NCBI GenBank assembly: GCA_001765415.1
Contig: CP017245.1
Location: 1,178,001-1,242,000 of the forward strand
Source: Candidatus Melainabacteria bacterium MEL.A1
GTDB lineage: Bacteria > Cyanobacteriota > Vampirovibrionia > Gastranaerophilales > Gastranaerophilaceae
Reading direction: 5' to 3'
DNA: 64,000 bases
Shown: positions 8,787 through 16,980 of the stretch, piece after piece
Numbering within the stretch: position 1 is the first letter of the stretch
Layout: the number at the start of each line of letters is the position of its first letter
Position numbers and translations under genes: made by a program
Notes under the pieces: generated by a model
Told to the model about the DNA's origin: nothing
Seen by the model: only the letters and a program-made list of their open reading frames with translations
Databases searched by the model: none

Positions 8787-8951
8787 ATGGACAAGAGAGA
8801 TTTTACAGTAATCGAAAATAAAACCAAAACTGAAGAAAAGCAGACAGAGAAGAAAGTTTCTCGCCAAACAAATCCTATTGCGAAAAAATTTCTTGAGTTT
8901 CATAACGAAAAACTCGACAAATTCAGTGTTAAGGATTTGTTTAAAAAATAA
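8787..8951 (+). CDS. Small charged hypothetical protein (54 aa)
   Basis: A short lysine/glutamate-rich reading frame (MDKRDFTVIENKTKTEEK... ending KFSVKDLFKK). A perfect TATAAT (8775-8780) lies 6 nt before the ATG, the same spacing as at other leaderless genes here. No Shine-Dalgarno site, membrane segment or recognised domain. Supported by its promoter position and by filling a gap between two genes on the same strand, but could be spurious. Confidence 0.5.
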   Translation: MDKRDFTVIENKTKTEEKQTEKKVSRQTNPIAKKFLEFHNEKLDKFSVKDLFKK

Positions 8952-9008
8952 TTATATTTATTTTTTTAATTACTTTACTTAAAAACCTTTTTTTACTACC
9001 ATAGCCTT

Positions 9009-9509
9009 ATGTATCAGGTAAAAAATCAGATTTATTTAGATATGACAAAGAACCAAAAGTCTGCATTGTGCAACTTTTTGCGTGCTTTAGTGAAAAAATC
9101 GCCGGAATTGTCTGTTAATGATATTCTTGACAAATTTTTGGAAGATGAGAGATATTACTTTGAGATAAATAATCCGCATTTTGAGTTTTTGGAAAATTAT
9201 CTTGATGATGAAACTTTTTTGAAAGATACTATGCTTTTCTTAAAAGAGTGCCGAAAATACTATGATTACAAGAAAAAACAAGAACCAATCATTCAGGCAC
9301 AAAAAGAATATGAAAAGAAAAAACGAGCTTTTTTGAGAGAAGTCAAAATGTCAAAAGAAACTCCGACAAAAAAACAACTTTATTATTACGAAAAACTTTG
9401 TAAAAAATATAATTTAGAAAAACAAGAATTAACCTCAAAATTACAAGCAAGAGATGAGATAGATAGGATTATAAATGAGTATTCAAGAGATTTTGAAAAT
9501 ATTGACTGA
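9009..9509 (+). CDS. Hypothetical protein upstream of prmC
   Basis: 166 residues, helical and strongly charged. The C-terminal 50 residues (TPTKKQLYYYEKLCKKYNLEK...) resemble the short 'x-T-x-K-Q-L-x-Y-x-x-K-L' helical motif found in several uncharacterised proteins. The middle (about 85-115) is a probable coiled coil. The start follows a TACCAT -10-like box by 6 nt with TTTACT 17 nt further upstream, so the mRNA may be leaderless. It overlaps prmC by 35 nt in a different frame, so the two are probably co-transcribed. Function unknown. Confidence 0.65.
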   Translation: MYQVKNQIYLDMTKNQKSALCNFLRALVKKSPELSVNDILDKFLEDERYYFEINNPHFEFLENYLDDETFLKDTMLFLKECRKYYDYKKKQEPIIQAQKEYEKKKRAFLREVKMSKETPTKKQLYYYEKLCKKYNLEKQELTSKLQARDEIDRIINEYSRDFENID

Positions 9510-10311
9510 TAGCGGAATAGAACCTAACGAAGCAAATACGGAAGTAAAAATGCTTCTAGAACATTTTGCCAATTATGGGGTTAAAGATATTGTTATGGGA
9601 AACAAATTAACTGACGAAAAGCTCCGTATTGTGAAGGAAAAAGCCGAATTAAGAGCCAAAACTCGTCAGCCTATCCAACATATTATCGGTTTTGCAGATT
9701 TTATGGGCGAAAAATTTATCGTTAATCAATCCGTCTTAATTCCACGTGATGAAACAGAAATCCTTGTAAGAAAAGCAATTGAGATAATTAATGAAAATAA
9801 TTTTAAAATGGCACTTGATGTCGGAACAGGCTCTGGATGTATCGCTTGTATGATAGCAAAATACACTGATTGTCAAATAATTGGGCTTGATATTTCTTCC
9901 GATGCTTTAAATACAGCACTAGATAACGCATCTAAATTAAACCTTTTTAATAAAGCAATTTTTAGAAAATCTGACGTTTTTTCAAACATAAAAGATGGTG
10001 AAAAATTTGACATAATCATATCAAATCCTCCATATATTCCGCCATTAGAAAAAGAAAATATTCAAACAGAAGTAAAATTTGATCCTGAACTTGCACTTTA
10101 CACAACCGACGAAAAAGGGTTGGAATTTTACGAAAAAATAACTAAAAATGCGCCAAAAATCCTTAATAGTAAAGGATATTTACTATTTGAACTCGGAATT
10201 GGACAATCTAGTGATGTTAAATCTATTATGGAAAAAAGTGGTTTTTCTAATATTGAAATAATAAAAGATTTGACAGGAATTGACAGAGTTATAGTTGGTT
10301 ACTTGAATTAG
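9475..10311 (+). CDS. prmC: Peptide chain release factor N5-glutamine methyltransferase
   Basis: PrmC/HemK methylates the GGQ glutamine of release factors RF1 and RF2 with S-adenosylmethionine. An N-terminal helical domain (1-75) precedes a Rossmann-type methyltransferase with ALDVGTGSGCIACMIAKY (SAM loop, about 117-134) and the diagnostic NPPYIPP active-site motif (about 184-190). The length of 278 residues is normal. AGGA precedes the ATG inside the upstream gene, so translation is probably coupled to it. Confidence 0.95.
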   Translation: MSIQEILKILTDSGIEPNEANTEVKMLLEHFANYGVKDIVMGNKLTDEKLRIVKEKAELRAKTRQPIQHIIGFADFMGEKFIVNQSVLIPRDETEILVRKAIEIINENNFKMALDVGTGSGCIACMIAKYTDCQIIGLDISSDALNTALDNASKLNLFNKAIFRKSDVFSNIKDGEKFDIIISNPPYIPPLEKENIQTEVKFDPELALYTTDEKGLEFYEKITKNAPKILNSKGYLLFELGIGQSSDVKSIMEKSGFSNIEIIKDLTGIDRVIVGYLN

Positions 10312-10334
10312 AAATTAAAACATTTCGTTACGTG

Positions 10335-10369
10335 TTGACAAATACACTCTTTTGTGTTATAAAGAGTGT
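10335..10369 (+). promoter_or_regulatory. Promoter with overlapping dyad operator
   Basis: TTGACA (10335-10340), 17-nt spacer, TATAAA (10358-10363). A perfect 9-bp inverted repeat ACACTCTTT/AAAGAGTGT (10344-10352 and 10361-10369) overlaps the spacer and -10 box, so a bound dimeric repressor would block RNA polymerase. It drives the short transcript that follows. Confidence 0.7.
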
Positions 10370-10420
10370 GGGGTAAATGTATATTTATAAGTCTTGTCAA
10401 ACAACGAGACTTTTTTTTTC
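10370..10420 (+). ncRNA. Candidate short RNA or attenuated leader
   Basis: A transcript starting near 10370 would meet an AAGTCT/AGACTT hairpin followed by nine T residues (10389-10419), a rho-independent terminator, giving an RNA of about 50 nt. A small frame from ATG at 10377 (18 codons, after GGGGTAA) runs across the hairpin, so a leader-peptide attenuator for the genes at 10562 is an alternative. No known RNA family recognised. Confidence 0.45.
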
Positions 10421-10456
10421 GGAAGATATTTGATTTTATTACGTTTTACGCTCTTT

Positions 10457-10496
10457 GTAAACATTATGTAACAATGCGTTTGTTTTATTAAAGTTT
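10457..10496. promoter_or_regulatory. Upstream motif shared with 16981-17020
   Basis: GTAAACATT...TAACAAT followed by a T-rich stretch and TAAAGTTT. The first 19 bases match 16 of 19 with the region 60-100 bp upstream of the small gene at 17079. Both precede genes for small lineage-specific proteins, so a shared regulator or shared promoter type is possible. Confidence 0.35.
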
Positions 10497-10561
10497 TTGC
10501 TAAAAAAATCCGAGATAAAAATTACTGACAGTGCAATAGTTAATTGGAGGTAAAACTTTAA

Positions 10562-10936
10562 ATGGATTCAAAAACTGAAAACGTTACAGTCATGGATTGT
10601 AACACTGTAGCCAATGGCATTATGAGGGATATTAATGACATTGACTCAATGGAGAGAATGCTTAGCAGTGAATTGAGTTCTGAAGATTTGTTTAGAATTG
10701 ATTGTGCAATTCTTTCTTCTCTGAGAAATACAACTGATTTTTCTCGAGATTTATTAAAACAACTGGAAGAAAACAACTTCCACGCCCCTATAGTCGAAAA
10801 AAATGAAAAGGTTGTTTCTAAATCAATTGATAAGCAATTAGCTGAAATTCAAGAAAACGCAATGATTGACATTACAAAGCCACTACAAAATATGTTTGAC
10901 GAAATGGCATCTTTTGTAACAGAAGCGTTTGTGTAA
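10562..10936 (+). CDS. Small hypothetical protein, first of a related pair
   Basis: 124 acidic, helical residues with no recognised domain. A strong ribosome site (TTGGAGG) precedes the ATG. The C-terminus (DITKPLQNMFDEMASFVTEAF) resembles that of the next gene (DVSVPIKNLFDDVLCFVSKL), suggesting duplication or a shared docking motif. The two genes are 28 nt apart with one terminator after the second, so they form an operon. Function unknown. Confidence 0.65.
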   Translation: MDSKTENVTVMDCNTVANGIMRDINDIDSMERMLSSELSSEDLFRIDCAILSSLRNTTDFSRDLLKQLEENNFHAPIVEKNEKVVSKSIDKQLAEIQENAMIDITKPLQNMFDEMASFVTEAFV

Positions 10937-10964
10937 AGTATAAAAAGGAGTTAAAAATAGAAAG

Positions 10965-11255
10965 ATGAAAAATTTGAACGAACTAGACACATTGGAAATT
11001 GATTTTTCCGAAATTTACCCTATTGAAAATATTTCTGAAAATATTATGTTATCAGAAGAATTGCTAGAAAAATATAAAATTGAAATTGATGAAAGCAAAA
11101 TTGAACAAATTATTGCCGAAATTCCGGAAGAACACAGAAAAACATTATCCTTTGAGGATAAAATCGAATACATCAGAAAAATTCTTGCTTTTGATGTTTC
11201 TGTCCCGATTAAAAACTTATTTGACGATGTTTTATGTTTCGTTAGCAAGTTATAA
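10965..11255 (+). CDS. Small hypothetical protein, second of a related pair
   Basis: 96 acidic residues, Glu/Ile rich, with a C-terminal motif matching that of the gene before it. An AAAAAGGAG site upstream fits translation from the ATG at 10965. The central segment (LSFEDKIEYIRKIL) is likely a helix. Ends just before a bidirectional terminator shared with der. Not recognised as any known family. Confidence 0.62.
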   Translation: MKNLNELDTLEIDFSEIYPIENISENIMLSEELLEKYKIEIDESKIEQIIAEIPEEHRKTLSFEDKIEYIRKILAFDVSVPIKNLFDDVLCFVSKL

Positions 11256-11261
11256 TGAATT

Positions 11262-11291
11262 AAAAAGAGGATTATAAAAATCCTCTTTTTT
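11262..11291. terminator. Bidirectional terminator between the small operon and der
   Basis: A 10-bp stem AAAAAGAGGA/TCCTCTTTTT with A-rich and T-rich flanks on both sides. It can end transcription of the plus-strand pair and the minus-strand der gene. Confidence 0.85.
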
Positions 11292-11295
11292 GTGC

Positions 11296-12627
11296 TTATT
11301 TTTTATCTTTATCAGAACGTTCTCTTACTGATAGCCTTATTGGTGTTCCGAAAAATCCAAATGCTTCACGCAATTTATTTTCTACATAACGCTTATAATG
11401 ATCTTTCATTAAATCTGCATTGTTTGCAAAAATAACAATATGCGGAGGCTGAATACCTGTTTGAGTTACGTACATAATTTTCAACCGCTTACCTTTTGAA
11501 GATGCAGGCGGATTAAGCATATAAGCCTCTTTTATAACCTTGTTCAAAAGTCCTGTAGAAATACGTTTTGTACATTCCGCATAAACACTTTCTGCTTCTG
11601 TGAAAATTGTATTTAATCTTTGTTTTGTTACGGCTGAAATATAAATTTTCGGAGCATATTCTAAAAAAGGAATATCATTTGCCAATTTTTTGTTATATTG
11701 ATTAATTGTATTTGATTTTTTATCTTCAATCAAATCCCATTTGTTAATCGCAATAATCAAGCCTTTTCCTGCCTCTGTAATAATAGATGCAATTTTTTTA
11801 TCTTGATCAGAAATTCCTTGAGTGGCATCAATTACCAATAAAGCAACGTCACAATCCCTAATTGAACGAATTGCTCTATCTACAGCAAATTTTTCTACAC
11901 CCCAGTCAACTTTTGATTTTTTACGGATTCCTGCAGTATCAACAATAACAAATTCTCTATCTTTGTATGTTATAGAACTGTCAATACTATCTCGAGTTGT
12001 ACCTGAAACATTAGAAACAATTACTCTGTTTTCATTCAATAAAGCGTTTACAATAGAAGACTTTCCAGCATTTGGTCTGCCAACTATTGCAATTCTAATC
12101 GTATTATCTTCTTCTTTTTCAACATCTCTTGAAAAATCTTCTGTAACCAAATCCAATAAATCACCAACACCACCGGAACCGTGAAGTGCTGATATACCAA
12201 TAGGTTCACCTATTGCTAATGAATAAAAATCATTCACCATTAATAAAGATTCTTTATTATCAGATTTATTCACTGCTAAGAAAACCGGTTTTCCGGATTG
12301 TCTTAAAATATTAGCAATGTCATAATCAACAGGGTTAACACCCTCTTTTCCATCAACAATAAATATAATTTTGTCAGCTTCTTCGCAAGCAATTTTTGCC
12401 TGATCAAAAATAGACAACATTATTTCATCTTCGTCACCAGGAATAATTCCACCGGTATCAATTACAGTAAATAATTTATTTTGCCATTCAACATCAAAAT
12501 AAATTCTATCACGTGTTACACCAGGCAAATCATCAACGATAGAGTTTCTTGTACCTATCAAACGATTTACAAAAGTTGATTTTCCGACATTTGGTCGCCC
12601 TACTATTGCTACAATTGGTTTTCTCAT
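11296..12627 (-). CDS. der: Ribosome assembly GTPase Der (EngA)
   Basis: A double-GTPase protein needed for 50S subunit assembly. Two G domains each show Walker A (GRPNVGKST at the N-terminus and GRPNAGKSS about 175 residues later), DTGG/DTAG G3 motifs and NKSD/NKWD G4 motifs, followed by a KH-like domain. The ATG at 12627 (MRKPIVAIVG) is preferred over an in-frame ATG at 12636, because the latter overlaps a perfect TATAAT at 12635-12640. With the chosen start the -10 lies 7 nt upstream and the message is leaderless. Confidence 0.95.
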   Translation of the reverse strand: MRKPIVAIVGRPNVGKSTFVNRLIGTRNSIVDDLPGVTRDRIYFDVEWQNKLFTVIDTGGIIPGDEDEIMLSIFDQAKIACEEADKIIFIVDGKEGVNPVDYDIANILRQSGKPVFLAVNKSDNKESLLMVNDFYSLAIGEPIGISALHGSGGVGDLLDLVTEDFSRDVEKEEDNTIRIAIVGRPNAGKSSIVNALLNENRVIVSNVSGTTRDSIDSSITYKDREFVIVDTAGIRKKSKVDWGVEKFAVDRAIRSIRDCDVALLVIDATQGISDQDKKIASIITEAGKGLIIAINKWDLIEDKKSNTINQYNKKLANDIPFLEYAPKIYISAVTKQRLNTIFTEAESVYAECTKRISTGLLNKVIKEAYMLNPPASSKGKRLKIMYVTQTGIQPPHIVIFANNADLMKDHYKRYVENKLREAFGFFGTPIRLSVRERSDKDKK

Positions 12628-12659
12628 AATTTTCATTATAACATGAAAATAACATGGGG

Positions 12660-12687
12660 TTGAAATTTGTTAAAAATACGTTATAAT
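12660..12687 (+). promoter_or_regulatory. Promoter reading toward the small hydrophobic peptide gene from its 3' side
   Basis: TTGAAA (12660-12665), 16-nt spacer, TATAAT (12682-12687) on the plus strand. A transcript from about 12694 would run antisense to the 3' end of the minus-strand peptide mRNA. That geometry matches 3'-overlapping type I antitoxin RNAs. Confidence 0.55.
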
Positions 12688-12695
12688 ATAGACAT

Positions 12696-12748
12696 AGGGA
12701 AAAGCCCTAAAGGGGGCATATACCTTTAGAGCTTTCTTAACTCCCTAT
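12696..12748. terminator. Imperfect palindrome: peptide terminator and antisense RNA body
   Basis: Nested arms TAGGGA/TCCCTA and AGCCCTAAAGG/CCTTTAGAGCT form a long hairpin. On the minus strand it lies directly after the peptide stop codon and ends in TTTT, serving as terminator. On the plus strand it is the first structure in the putative antisense RNA, ending in TTTCTT. Confidence 0.6.
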
Positions 12749-12822
12749 TTAAACAATGTTAAAAGCGCTATGATTATCATAAAGATAAGCCATAGTGCTT
12801 TTTCTGATATACAGAAAATCAT
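12745..12822 (-). CDS. 25-residue hydrophobic peptide, candidate type I toxin
   Basis: Reads MIFCISEKALWLIFMIIIAL followed by LTLFK and a stop. It is one transmembrane helix with a short charged end, like small membrane toxins of the TxpA/BsrG and 'holin-like toxin' groups. A near-perfect Shine-Dalgarno site (AAAGGAGGTGAT, 12826-12837) is stronger than at any core gene here. It has its own promoter, a roughly 70-nt leader containing ACCTC that could pair with the GAGGT core, a terminator, and an opposing promoter at 12660. Toxicity is inferred. Confidence 0.68.
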   Translation of the reverse strand: MIFCISEKALWLIFMIIIALLTLFK

Positions 12823-12901
12823 CTAATCACCTCCTTTAACCGTCATTTTCTACTTAACAAGTCTGTGCCGGTAGAGGTAGTGAGAGCTTACCCATAAGAA
12901 T

Positions 12902-12930
12902 ATTTTACCATAAAATAATTTTTATCTTAA
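12902..12930 (-). promoter_or_regulatory. Promoter of the small hydrophobic peptide
   Basis: On the minus strand, TTAAGA (12925-12930), 17-nt spacer and TAAAAT (12902-12907) with an extended TGG just before it. Transcription would begin near 12895, about 70 nt before the peptide start codon. Confidence 0.6.
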
Positions 12931-13011
12931 CATCTCTTTATAAACTCTAAAGTTCTAAAAAAAGTGTCCGATATACCATTATATAAAAGTAGTTACAGAA
13001 AGGATAGGTAT

Positions 13012-13410
13012 ATGGAAATTTCAGGAGTATCATCAAAAGCTTACACATCAGCAGCTCAAGGAGTTGACGAAGAAGAAAAAGTAGAAGAAGAACAAGAGGA
13101 ACAATCAACTCAAAAAGCCAAAGAATATGGAGTTTCTGCGAAAGAAAAAGAAGATAAAGATGTCACAGAATTTTCTTCTTCCGATTATGGAGAATCTGAT
13201 GTTGAAGAAAAAGCGCAAAATTATTTGAAAAATATTTTATTTGTCGGCAATTTGACAGAAGAATCTCAAACCGCAATTGCTCGGTATATGAATACATTTG
13301 ATGTTTCAAAATTCATTAAATCGTACGGACCATTTTCTTCAACTGCAGAAATTTCTGCCGCAATGTACGCAGCAACCGCAGGTTTGATTAAACATCCGCA
13401 AGATGAATAA
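13012..13410 (+). CDS. Small acidic hypothetical protein, related to the gene at 13618
   Basis: About 132 residues. The Glu/Lys-rich, probably disordered first half (about 15-75) is followed by a folded C-terminal part containing YMNTFDVSKFIKSYGPF. The start at 13012 follows AAAGGATAGG. A longer frame beginning at 12964 lacks a ribosome site. The C-terminal motif resembles [16 protein letters not shown] in the gene at 13618, so the two are probably related. Function unknown. Confidence 0.62.
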   Translation: MEISGVSSKAYTSAAQGVDEEEKVEEEQEEQSTQKAKEYGVSAKEKEDKDVTEFSSSDYGESDVEEKAQNYLKNILFVGNLTEESQTAIARYMNTFDVSKFIKSYGPFSSTAEISAAMYAATAGLIKHPQDE

Positions 13411-13488
13411 TAGATATCTAAACACATTAATGCAAAATTTGTATTATAAACAGCTAAAAAGTAATTAATGTAGCTAAACAATATATAA

Positions 13489-13535
13489 TCCTCCCTCTTA
13501 AGGGAGGAGAAAGGTGGGTGCTATCCCGTAAGGGT
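13489..13535. repeat. Dispersed palindromic repeat (copy A)
   Basis: TCCTCCCT and AGGGAGGA arms around CTTA, followed by GGTGGGTGCTATCCCGTAAG. Nearly the same string occurs at 27099-27143, and a shorter relative at 35011-35034. This indicates a REP-like intergenic element. Confidence 0.7.
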
Positions 13536-13617
13536 TATATCTAATACAAAAGTATGATTTAATTAAAGAAAATTTTTTATTTGCCGTAATTTAATAAAAA
13601 AAAATGAGGCATCTTAT

Positions 13618-13986
13618 ATGTTTAATAATGTAAACAATCCTTTTGGTAACAGAGCAATTTCTTCTTCTACATCTTCCGATAGTAATGGCAGACGACAAAA
13701 AGAAGATCCTAAAAAAGAATTAAAAAAGTATATTGACGAAGAAGAACCGGATGAAGTTTTAATAGGCGGACAACCTATTTTGACAGAAGACGAAATTCTT
13801 TCAATGACACGTCAATATATCGCAAAATTAAAAACAGAACATGAAGATAATGAAAAAATTCTTAAAAAATTAGATAAGTATTTGGATAATTTTGATGTTA
13901 AAAAATTTATGAAGAAAAATCCAAATATGACAAGTCCTGATTTTTATATGGTTATGTTTAATGAAACAGAAGGCTTGGTGAGATAA
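13618..13986 (+). CDS. Small hypothetical protein, related to the gene at 13012
   Basis: 122 residues. A Ser/Asn-rich start ([14 protein letters not shown]) and charged middle lead to the C-terminal motif [34 protein letters not shown], which parallels the C-terminus of the gene at 13012. The ATG follows AATGAGGCATCTTAT, a weak ribosome site. It ends 49 nt before lepA, and the lepA promoter lies in this gap. No known domain. Confidence 0.62.
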   Translation: MFNNVNNPFGNRAISSSTSSDSNGRRQKEDPKKELKKYIDEEEPDEVLIGGQPILTEDEILSMTRQYIAKLKTEHEDNEKILKKLDKYLDNFDVKKFMKKNPNMTSPDFYMVMFNETEGLVR

Positions 13987-14000
13987 AAAGCTTTACTCAC

Positions 14001-14028
14001 TTGATGTTCTGAATTTTTTCTATATAAT
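14001..14028 (+). promoter_or_regulatory. lepA promoter, leaderless type
   Basis: TTGATG (14001-14006), 16-nt spacer, TATAAT (14023-14028), then 7 nt to the ATG at 14036. No Shine-Dalgarno sequence fits in between. Confidence 0.65.
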
Positions 14029-14035
14029 AATAATT

Positions 14036-15838
14036 ATGAAATATAGAGAAAATGTAAGAAACTTTTGTATTATTGCCCATATTGATCACGGAAAATCTAC
14101 CCTTGCAGACAGATTGCTTGAAAAAACAGGAACTGTTGCTCAACGTGATATGCAAGACCAGATTATGGACTCTATGGATATTGAGCGTGAACGTGGGATT
14201 ACCATCAAGCTAAACTCTGCAAGAATGAAATATAAAGCTAAAGATGGTAAAGATTACGAATTAAATTTAATTGATACTCCTGGTCACGTAGATTTTTCTT
14301 ATGAGGTTTCACGTTCTCTTGCTGCTTGCGAAGGTGCTTTGTTAATCGTTGATGCAACTCAAGGTGTTGAGGCTCAAACTTTGGCTAACGTTTACCTTGC
14401 AATCGAACAGAATTTGGAAATTATTCCTGTTATTAACAAAATTGACCTTCCTTCCGCTGATGTTGACAGAGTAAAAGAAGAAATAGAAGAAGTTTTGGGA
14501 ATTGATGCTTCGATGGCAATTCCTGTAAGTGCAAAAGCCGGTATTGGTATTGATGAAGTTTTAGAGGCAGTTGTTGATTTAATTCCGCCTCCTGTAGATA
14601 ATTCTGAAAATCCACTTAGAGCAATGGTTTTTGACAGTGCTTATGACCAATATTTAGGAACTCTATGTTTCTTTAAGATTATGGATGGAAAAATTCGACT
14701 TGGTGACAAAGTCAGATTTATGGCATCAGGAAAAGAATATGAAGTTGTTGAACTTGGATATCAAACACCAATGAGAGTTCAAGTTGATGAACTTGTCTGC
14801 GGTGATGTTGGATATTTTGCAGGTTCTATCAAAGAATTAACAAGATTTGTAGGCGATACAATTACAACAGTAGAAAATCCTGCATCTGAACCGCTTCCGG
14901 GTTACAAAGAAGCTTTACCAATGGTATTCTCTGGACTTTATCCTGTTGATAATGATGATTATGCTGATTTAAAAGAAGCTTTAGAAAAACTTAAATTAAA
15001 TGACAGTAGTATTACCTTTGAACCAGAAACATCAAGCGCACTTGGATTTGGTTTCCGTTGCGGATTTTTAGGTATGCTACACATGGAAATCGCTCAAGAA
15101 AGATTGGAAAGAGAATATGGACTTTCTATCGTAACAACTGCACCTTCTGTTGTTTATCATGTTTATAAAACAAATGGTGAAATGATAGAAATTGACAACC
15201 CTGCAAATCTTCCTCCAGCACAATTGAGAGATTACATTGAAGAACCTTATGTAAAAGTTCAAATTATCGCTCCAAATGATTATGTAGGAACTTTGATGGA
15301 TTTAGCTCAAACTAAACGTGGAATTTTTAAAAACATGACTTACATTGATAAAGTTCGTGCAAGTCTTGAATATGAAATTCCTTTAAGTGAAGTTATCACA
15401 GATTTTTATGATCAATTAAAATCACGTACAAAAGGTTACGCAAGTATGGATTACGAGTTTAAAGATTATAAACGCTCTAAACTTGTAAAACTTGATATTA
15501 TGCTTGCAGGTGAAGTTGTTGATGCACTTTCTGTAATTTGCCATGAGGACAGTGCGTTTTATATCGGTCAAAAATTAACTGCGAAATTGAAAGAAATAAT
15601 TCCTCGTCAATTGTTTGAAGTTCCAATTCAAGCAGCAGTAGGTGGAAGAGTAATTGCAAGAACAAATATCAAAGCAATGCGCAAAAATGTATTGGATAAA
15701 TGTTACGGTGGTGACATTTCTCGTAAAAGAAAACTTTTGGAAAAACAAAAGAAAGGTAAAAAACGTATGAAATCAGTCGGCAGAGTAGAAGTTCCTCAAG
15801 AAGCATTTATGGCTGTTTTGAGTTTGGATGAGGAATAA
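14036..15838 (+). CDS. lepA: Elongation factor 4 (LepA), ribosomal back-translocase GTPase
   Basis: A 600-residue translational GTPase in the normal LepA size range. The G domain has [26 protein letters not shown] and NKIDLP. The family-specific C-terminus has [12 protein letters not shown] and the lysine-rich tail [19 protein letters not shown]. It acts on stalled or mis-translocated ribosomes. Transcribed from its own promoter 7 nt upstream. The last 32 nt overlap a convergent LuxR-type gene. Confidence 0.97.
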   Translation: MKYRENVRNFCIIAHIDHGKSTLADRLLEKTGTVAQRDMQDQIMDSMDIERERGITIKLNSARMKYKAKDGKDYELNLIDTPGHVDFSYEVSRSLAACEGALLIVDATQGVEAQTLANVYLAIEQNLEIIPVINKIDLPSADVDRVKEEIEEVLGIDASMAIPVSAKAGIGIDEVLEAVVDLIPPPVDNSENPLRAMVFDSAYDQYLGTLCFFKIMDGKIRLGDKVRFMASGKEYEVVELGYQTPMRVQVDELVCGDVGYFAGSIKELTRFVGDTITTVENPASEPLPGYKEALPMVFSGLYPVDNDDYADLKEALEKLKLNDSSITFEPETSSALGFGFRCGFLGMLHMEIAQERLEREYGLSIVTTAPSVVYHVYKTNGEMIEIDNPANLPPAQLRDYIEEPYVKVQIIAPNDYVGTLMDLAQTKRGIFKNMTYIDKVRASLEYEIPLSEVITDFYDQLKSRTKGYASMDYEFKDYKRSKLVKLDIMLAGEVVDALSVICHEDSAFYIGQKLTAKLKEIIPRQLFEVPIQAAVGGRVIARTNIKAMRKNVLDKCYGGDISRKRKLLEKQKKGKKRMKSVGRVEVPQEAFMAVLSLDEE

Positions 15839-16037
15839 TATTATTATCTTTCGCTTTAATTGCCGCTGATGTTCTGTTTGTAACCCCTAATTTTTTATAA
15901 ATCTGTGTAAGATGTGCTTTTACAGTATGATTTGTAATGCACAATTTTTCCGCAATAACATTATTACTATCGCCGTTTACCAAAAAAGTTAATACATCAA
16001 TCTCTCTTACTGTAAAATCACTATTTTTTTCTTTCAT
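15807..16037 (-). CDS. Stand-alone LuxR/GerE-type helix-turn-helix protein
   Basis: A 76-residue protein that is almost entirely a LuxR C-terminal DNA-binding domain ([51 protein letters not shown]). The pattern V-R-E-x-x-V-L ... N-x-x-I-A-x-x-L-x-x-x-x-x-T-V-K-x-H fits well. There is no receiver or ligand domain, as in GerE. GGGA precedes the ATG at 16037; an in-frame TTG at 16046 is less likely. It overlaps the 3' end of lepA by 32 nt tail to tail. Target genes unknown. Confidence 0.82.
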   Translation of the reverse strand: MKEKNSDFTVREIDVLTFLVNGDSNNVIAEKLCITNHTVKAHLTQIYKKLGVTNRTSAAIKAKDNNIIPHPNSKQP

Positions 16038-16292
16038 AATTCCCAAATTATCTTTTGCAATATTTATCCAGCGATATTACAATATTAACAAAACGAGATA
16101 TTTTTACTATTAGCCATAAGTCTACATTCAGTCATACTGCCATATACGCCGAAAATGATTTCCTGTATAATTATTAAGATTTATTAACAAATATATAAGA
16201 AATATATATGATTTACGCAATTTTTAAATACATAAATACTTTATATAAATATGGAAAACATCTAATAGGATAAAGAAAATAAATTAAGAGAA

Positions 16293-16304
16293 CGTGAGTA
16301 AACA
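16293..16304. repeat. 5' arm of an inverted repeat flanking the gene at 16326
   Basis: CGTGAGTAAACA, the exact reverse complement of 16809-16820, which lies just after the stop codon and before the terminator. If transcription begins after the TAAATT box at 16280-16285, this arm is the very 5' end of the mRNA. Confidence 0.6.
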
Positions 16305-16325
16305 AAGAAACGGAGAAATGGAATT

Positions 16326-16793
16326 ATGACATCTATTAATGGAAATTTTGGCTTGTTTGGCAACAACGACGACAAGAGAGTAAATCAACAAAACGGATTA
16401 CAAAAACCGGCAGAAATAAAACCAGATGTACCTGTTGGTAAAACCCAAAATGTTGAACACAAAGAATTAGGTGACGAATTATTAGAATCTGCAAACTTTT
16501 ATGCAGGAATGGGTTTGAATTTAGGAGCAATAAAAAAACCGGCAGCAGGAAGTTTGGAAGATTTAGCTCAAGTAGCAAGAACATTAGATACATCAAAAGC
16601 TGACAGAGCAGATAAAAAAGCTGTTTATAATGCAATTGAAGGTAATGATTGGTCATCATATTTAACCAGAGCATATACTTATGGCACATTGAATGAAAAT
16701 TCTATGAAAAATCTTGCAAGTATTGATTTTTCAGTAAAAAATATGCCTGAATGTATTGCAGATGATTTGAATGCTGAAGTTGTTATCGCTTAG
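16326..16793 (+). CDS. Hypothetical protein with MTSINGN start
   Basis: 155 residues, no recognised domain. The N-terminus MTSINGNFGLFGNN recalls MTKVNGNG of the gene at 17079. Low-complexity residues to about 60 precede a helical C-terminal half. GGAGAAATGGAA precedes the start, and a similar GGAGAAACGGAA leader precedes the gene at 17079. The gene ends at a strong terminator and is alone in its transcript, which is bracketed by a 12-bp inverted repeat. Probably lineage-specific. Confidence 0.65.
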   Translation: MTSINGNFGLFGNNDDKRVNQQNGLQKPAEIKPDVPVGKTQNVEHKELGDELLESANFYAGMGLNLGAIKKPAAGSLEDLAQVARTLDTSKADRADKKAVYNAIEGNDWSSYLTRAYTYGTLNENSMKNLASIDFSVKNMPECIADDLNAEVVIA

Positions 16794-16808
16794 TTTCTAA
16801 TAAATATA

Positions 16809-16820
16809 TGTTTACTCACG
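16809..16820. repeat. 3' arm of the inverted repeat flanking the gene at 16326
   Basis: TGTTTACTCACG pairs perfectly with 16293-16304. It sits 15 nt after the stop codon and 4 nt before the terminator stem. Confidence 0.6.
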
Positions 16821-16823
16821 CAC

Positions 16824-16858
16824 ATAACCGACTGTTTTTAACAGTCGGTTATATTTTT
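16824..16858 (+). terminator. Terminator of the gene at 16326
   Basis: A 12-bp stem ATAACCGACTGT/ACAGTCGGTTAT with a 5-nt loop, followed by a T-rich tail. Confidence 0.9.
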
Positions 16859-16980
16859 GTTTGTAATACAAAAAGATCACAGAATAAATCAGCGATAAAC
16901 ATATGTTGATGACATACAACAATATAACTTTAATAATAAAGTCTACTCACTATTCACCACTCACTTCTCACTAAAGTATT

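Noticed and set aside
16140..16325. Possible further RNA gene after a TATAAT box near 16164
   Set aside because: No stable hairpin or terminator follows before the small gene at 16326, so there is nothing to support a separate RNA.
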